Below, in pieces: positions 61,391 to 64,000 of a stretch of DNA of 64,000 nucleotides. Made by a program: the position numbers and the translations under genes. This DNA is from Rossellomorea vietnamensis (GTDB lineage: Bacteria; Bacillota; Bacilli; Bacillales; Bacillaceae_B). The stretch lies in assembly GCF_025398035.1 (NCBI RefSeq), contig NZ_CP104558.1:1798001-1862000 (forward strand), in the 5' to 3' direction. The first letter of the stretch is position 1. Each line of letters opens with the position of its first letter. The notes below the pieces were generated by a model. It saw only the letters and a program-made list of their open reading frames with translations, had not been told where the DNA came from and did no database searches.

Positions 61391-62041
61391 ATGGACCATC
61401 ATGTGTTTAAAGATTTGGTTCCGAGCTATCTGGAACATTTAACGAGCGAAGAGACCAATAAGCAAATGGGCGTACATATGGAACAGTGCAAAGAATGTAG
61501 AGAATATGTACATGACATGCGAGAAGAATGGATGTCAGAACATGTGCATGTACAGGCAAAAGAGGATAGAAATGTGGACTACTTCAAAAAAGTACGATCA
61601 AAGAACAGAAAGAAAATATTCACGATTGTCGCCTCTCTCCTATTCCTTTTCCTCATTTTGATGCTTAGCTATTACCTGCTCTTCGTAAGAATGTGGATAG
61701 CAGATGCAAACGATGTTCAAACAACCATCCAAAAGCAAGGGAAAACGGTTACACTGACATTTACATCAAAACAAGACAACCACTTCTTGTTACCTAGAAA
61801 AGAACAGCTGAATCAAGACTATATAGACTGGATGATTATTTATGAGAAGCGCGAAGATTTTTCAACTCCAGAAAGCCTGAAGAATGAGATTAACATTACC
61901 TATACCTTCTTGGATGAAAACACTTTATTACTGGATAATGGGAAAGAGAAAAAACTGACAGCTGATGACAAAATATCGATCCAATACAAACACCACACGA
62001 AAGAACTATCCTTAATCGATTTATACCATTCTGACCTTTAA
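61391..62041 (+). CDS. Membrane anti-sigma factor with zf-HC2 (ZAS) domain
   Basis: 216 residues. ZAS motif HMEQCKEC (H-x3-C-x2-C) near residue 29-36, one membrane helix (about 75-97), then an extracellular domain (about 100-216) that probably senses the signal. Start ATG 61391 lies 1 base after the sigma stop. Binds and inhibits the ECF sigma factor. Confidence 0.87.
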   Translation: MDHHVFKDLVPSYLEHLTSEETNKQMGVHMEQCKECREYVHDMREEWMSEHVHVQAKEDRNVDYFKKVRSKNRKKIFTIVASLLFLFLILMLSYYLLFVRMWIADANDVQTTIQKQGKTVTLTFTSKQDNHFLLPRKEQLNQDYIDWMIIYEKREDFSTPESLKNEINITYTFLDENTLLLDNGKEKKLTADDKISIQYKHHTKELSLIDLYHSDL

Positions 62042-62109
62042 GCCGTGGGGACAAGTATCATGGTTTATTATGTGCTGGGTCATCTCATCACCTTGATTGA
62101 ATTTCCTGT

Positions 62110-62177
62110 TTTAATCATCGTCCTTTTCTTCATCAGCTTTAAGTCGAAAGGGACTGGGGAGAAGGAAAAAAAAGTAG
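62110..62177 (+). pseudogene. Fragment duplicated from the ulaA 3' end
   Basis: The reading VLFFISFKSKGTGEKE is shared, nearly identical in DNA, with the C-terminus of ulaA (about 60585-60640). Nothing upstream resembles the rest of the gene. A further short match (TGGGGACA-g/a-GTA) occurs before it and after ulaA. It looks like a partial duplication left when the sigma/anti-sigma genes were inserted, or when a second IIC gene was lost. Confidence 0.6.
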
Positions 62178-62207
62178 CCACCCTCCATATTTGTGGAGGG
62201 TGGCTAC
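62166..62207 (-). terminator. Terminator of the 62233-64000 ABC operon
   Basis: Perfect 14-bp stem GTAGCCACCCTCCA/TGGAGGGTGGCTAC with 6-base loop, then eight T on the minus strand. Confidence 0.92.
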
Positions 62208-62232
62208 TTCTGTTTCTTCTAATACGATGCAT

Positions 62233-63231
62233 TTAATAAATATCCTTCTGAGTAAAATTCCAAAACGCAACGGCAAGGCAAGCGACAGTCCATACTGCAA
62301 GTACGGTTAATGAAAACGGCAGTGACATCCCTTCTATTGGAGGAGCTTGACCTTCCAGGTAATTGATGAGATCAAAATTCAGGTTCACCAAATACTTTGA
62401 GCTCGTCCAGCTAGAACCGATAGAAGATAAAAGGGTGCCTGCAATCAACACAGCCATCATCGCCCCGATACCGGTTGCTGTATTTTTCACAAGCACTGAA
62501 ATCATCAGGCTAATCGTTGCAACAGTCGCTGTCACAACCCACGCAAGACCCGCTGACATCAGTAAATATTCCCACATCGGGAGAGTATGGATATAGGTCG
62601 TCGAAAATTCACCCGATGGAGAAGCTTGAAAGCCCGTCAGGATAGGTGCCGTCCAGCCATCATATCCGAGGACGATCCCTGAAATCCCATAGCAGACAAT
62701 CACCGTAGCTGCGATCAGCATCGATGTATACAGCAAAACCGTCAGCCATTTGGCCATCAGGATCCTCCATCGTTTAATCGGTCTTGATAATAATGTCTTG
62801 ATGGTCCCATCATTGTATTCTCCACTCACAACATCTGCCATAATGATGATAATGAGTAAAGGCAGGACGAGTGTGAGTCCCTGGGAGAAGAAGATGCGAA
62901 TGAATGTAGGTGCCCCGGGATAGTTCGGATTGATGTTGTTGTCCAGGTAGTATTGCTTTTGCTTCAAATCCAATTCAAGGAATTGTCTGGCCTCATCCTG
63001 GATCCCACTGGATGCGAGCCGGTTTTGCCGGTCGACGATCTCCTGCTGCAGCTCTACCCTCCAGTCCAGCGTACCCTGCTTTTCAATCTTCTCTTGTATC
63101 TCCCGGTATTGTGCATATGTAAACATAGAGACGAGAATGATTAAAATCGCGATGACAACCGCAAAGCGTTTTTTGGAGGCAATCTTCATGACTTCATTAT
63201 GAATCAGACCCAGCATATTGGGATTAGACAA
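62233..63231 (-). CDS. ABC-2 type permease
   Basis: 332 residues, six membrane helices; a large extracellular loop between helices 1 and 2 carries the coiled region (QREIQEKIEKQGTLDWRVELQ). Motif VVSGEYNDGTIKTLLSRP is typical of bacteriocin/antibiotic exporters of this class (BcrB-like). Overlaps the ATPase gene by 8 bases. Confidence 0.87.
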   Translation of the reverse strand: MSNPNMLGLIHNEVMKIASKKRFAVVIAILIILVSMFTYAQYREIQEKIEKQGTLDWRVELQQEIVDRQNRLASSGIQDEARQFLELDLKQKQYYLDNNINPNYPGAPTFIRIFFSQGLTLVLPLLIIIIMADVVSGEYNDGTIKTLLSRPIKRWRILMAKWLTVLLYTSMLIAATVIVCYGISGIVLGYDGWTAPILTGFQASPSGEFSTTYIHTLPMWEYLLMSAGLAWVVTATVATISLMISVLVKNTATGIGAMMAVLIAGTLLSSIGSSWTSSKYLVNLNFDLINYLEGQAPPIEGMSLPFSLTVLAVWTVACLAVAFWNFTQKDIY

Positions 63232-64000
63232 TATGATCGCCCCCTGTCAAACGAATAAATAAGTCCTCCAATGTCTGGACCTTCCTTTCAATGGTCCATA
63301 CCTCAATTCCCGCCTGTAGTAACGATTCATTCAGGATCGACGTTTTGCTTTCATCCATGAGAGTATGGATCGTATGATCATCGTACAATTCTGCAGATTG
63401 GACATAGGGAGATGCTTTAACGATGTCAAGTGCACGAAACGCATCATTGACTCTCCAGTCCACCCCCGATGACAATGCATCCACTAAATCCCTTACCGTA
63501 CCTACCTTCACGATTTTCCCACGGCTCATGATCGCCACTCGATCGGCAAGCATTTCAATTTCACTTAATATATGGCTGGATACAAGAACGGAAAGACCCG
63601 TTTCGTCGACCAGTTTCCTGATAAATGTACGAAGATCCTTTATTCCCATCGGATCCAACCCGTTCGTAGGCTCATCCAATATAAGCACATCCGGACGACC
63701 CAACAATGCTTGTGCAATCCCGAGCCTCTGACGCATCCCCAGTGAATAGGTCTGTACCTGGTCATCAATTCGAGCAGTCAAATCCACGAGATCAATGACC
63801 TCCTGTATTCGTTCACTGTCCACCCCAGGCAGCATCCGTGCAAACAGTTGCAGATTTTCCCGACCGCTCAAATACTTATACAATTCTGGATTTTCAACGA
63901 TCGAACCAAGGCGCTGCATCGCCTGTACAAATTGCTTTCTCACATCAAAATCACAGATTTTAATGATTCCCGAGGTTGGCTTGATCAGACCGACGAGCAT
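63224..64000 (-). CDS. ABC transporter ATPase (partial, N-terminus beyond window)
   Basis: 258 visible residues, without the Walker A region. Signature YSLGMRQRLGIAQALL, Walker B VLILDEPTNGLDP and a switch His in SSHILSEIE are seen. The C-terminal extension is of the BcrA type. Forms an exporter with 62233-63231, possibly for peptide antibiotics. Confidence 0.9.
   Translation of the reverse strand: MLVGLIKPTSGIIKICDFDVRKQFVQAMQRLGSIVENPELYKYLSGRENLQLFARMLPGVDSERIQEVIDLVDLTARIDDQVQTYSLGMRQRLGIAQALLGRPDVLILDEPTNGLDPMGIKDLRTFIRKLVDETGLSVLVSSHILSEIEMLADRVAIMSRGKIVKVGTVRDLVDALSSGVDWRVNDAFRALDIVKASPYVQSAELYDDHTIHTLMDESKTSILNESLLQAGIEVWTIERKVQTLEDLFIRLTGGDHIV

Noticed and set aside
62045-62236. 63-codon gene between the anti-sigma gene and the ABC operon
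   Set aside because: Its core is a copy of the ulaA 3' end and its last part is the antisense of a terminator hairpin.

Overview
The window looks like a chromosomal segment of an endospore-forming member of the Bacillaceae (Bacillus sensu lato; a marine or soil Bacillus/Rossellomorea-type genome is my best guess, as inference only). The support is AGGAGG-type ribosome binding sites, IDEAL-domain proteins, a second Spx next to an Rrf2 regulator, the yoaS-yozG-yoaT set, PdaC, YdhG/Fra, SunI/YesK small proteins, and two orphan membrane kinases of the sporulation-kinase type. I see no rRNA, tRNA, complete insertion sequence, CRISPR array or prophage.

Layout. 1-7.8 kb: partial SDR, IDEAL protein, HD-GYP phosphodiesterase with a cupin sensor, secreted coiled-coil protein, heterodimeric ABC exporter, C45 hydrolase. 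8-9.4 kb: spx paralogue - Rrf2 (SaiR-like) - IDEAL gene, each preceded by the same operator. 9.5-17.2 kb: DrrAB-type exporter, small membrane proteins, yoaS-yozG-yoaT, a GyrI-like protein, a MarR-controlled MFS pump, secreted glycerophosphodiesterase. 17.3-18.9 kb: a histidyl-tRNA synthetase whose leader encodes an 18-residue peptide with three consecutive His codons, followed by mutually exclusive hairpins and a terminator. 18.9-28.3 kb: small-molecule enzymes (methyltransferase, alpha/beta hydrolase, GNATs, P-loop kinases, MBL hydrolase, deaminases, P1 peptidase) and a sensor kinase. 28.4-41.9 kb: PhoX-like phosphatase, lipoprotein, orphan sigma-region-2 protein, small membrane proteins, TetR/DHA2 pump, a frameshifted Zn-PLC-family gene, PdaC, YdeI/Fra, SulP transporter and UspA.

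42.3-49.4 kb is a metalloid-resistance island of two convergent units. On the plus strand are an ArsR-type regulator, a 51-residue Cys-rich peptide and an ArsP-type permease, with a divergent 43-residue Cys-rich peptide and seven copies of one operator. On the minus strand is arsR-arsB-arsC-arsD-arsA plus a CX5R phosphatase and a Cys-rich HesB-like protein. 49.5-56.6 kb: DinB, Nudix, phosphohistidine phosphatase, lipoprotein, GyrI-like, APH-like kinase, a KinB-like sensor kinase, a SunI/YesK small-protein operon, HIT protein. 56.9-60.7 kb: ascorbate-type PTS with its PRD regulator. 60.9-64 kb: ECF sigma/anti-sigma pair, a fragment duplicated from the ulaA 3' end, and a partial ABC transporter.

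Most unusual signals: (1) a classical His leader-peptide attenuator on an aminoacyl-tRNA synthetase gene, where Bacillota normally use a T-box; (2) three intergenic arrays of six degenerate 12-base units at a 20-base period, placed the same way relative to genes; (3) the seven-operator ArsR/ArsP locus with two Cys-rich peptides too short for routine annotation; (4) three same-geometry operators in the spx-saiR region; (5) a canonical -1 slippery heptamer exactly where the Zn-PLC gene loses its frame.
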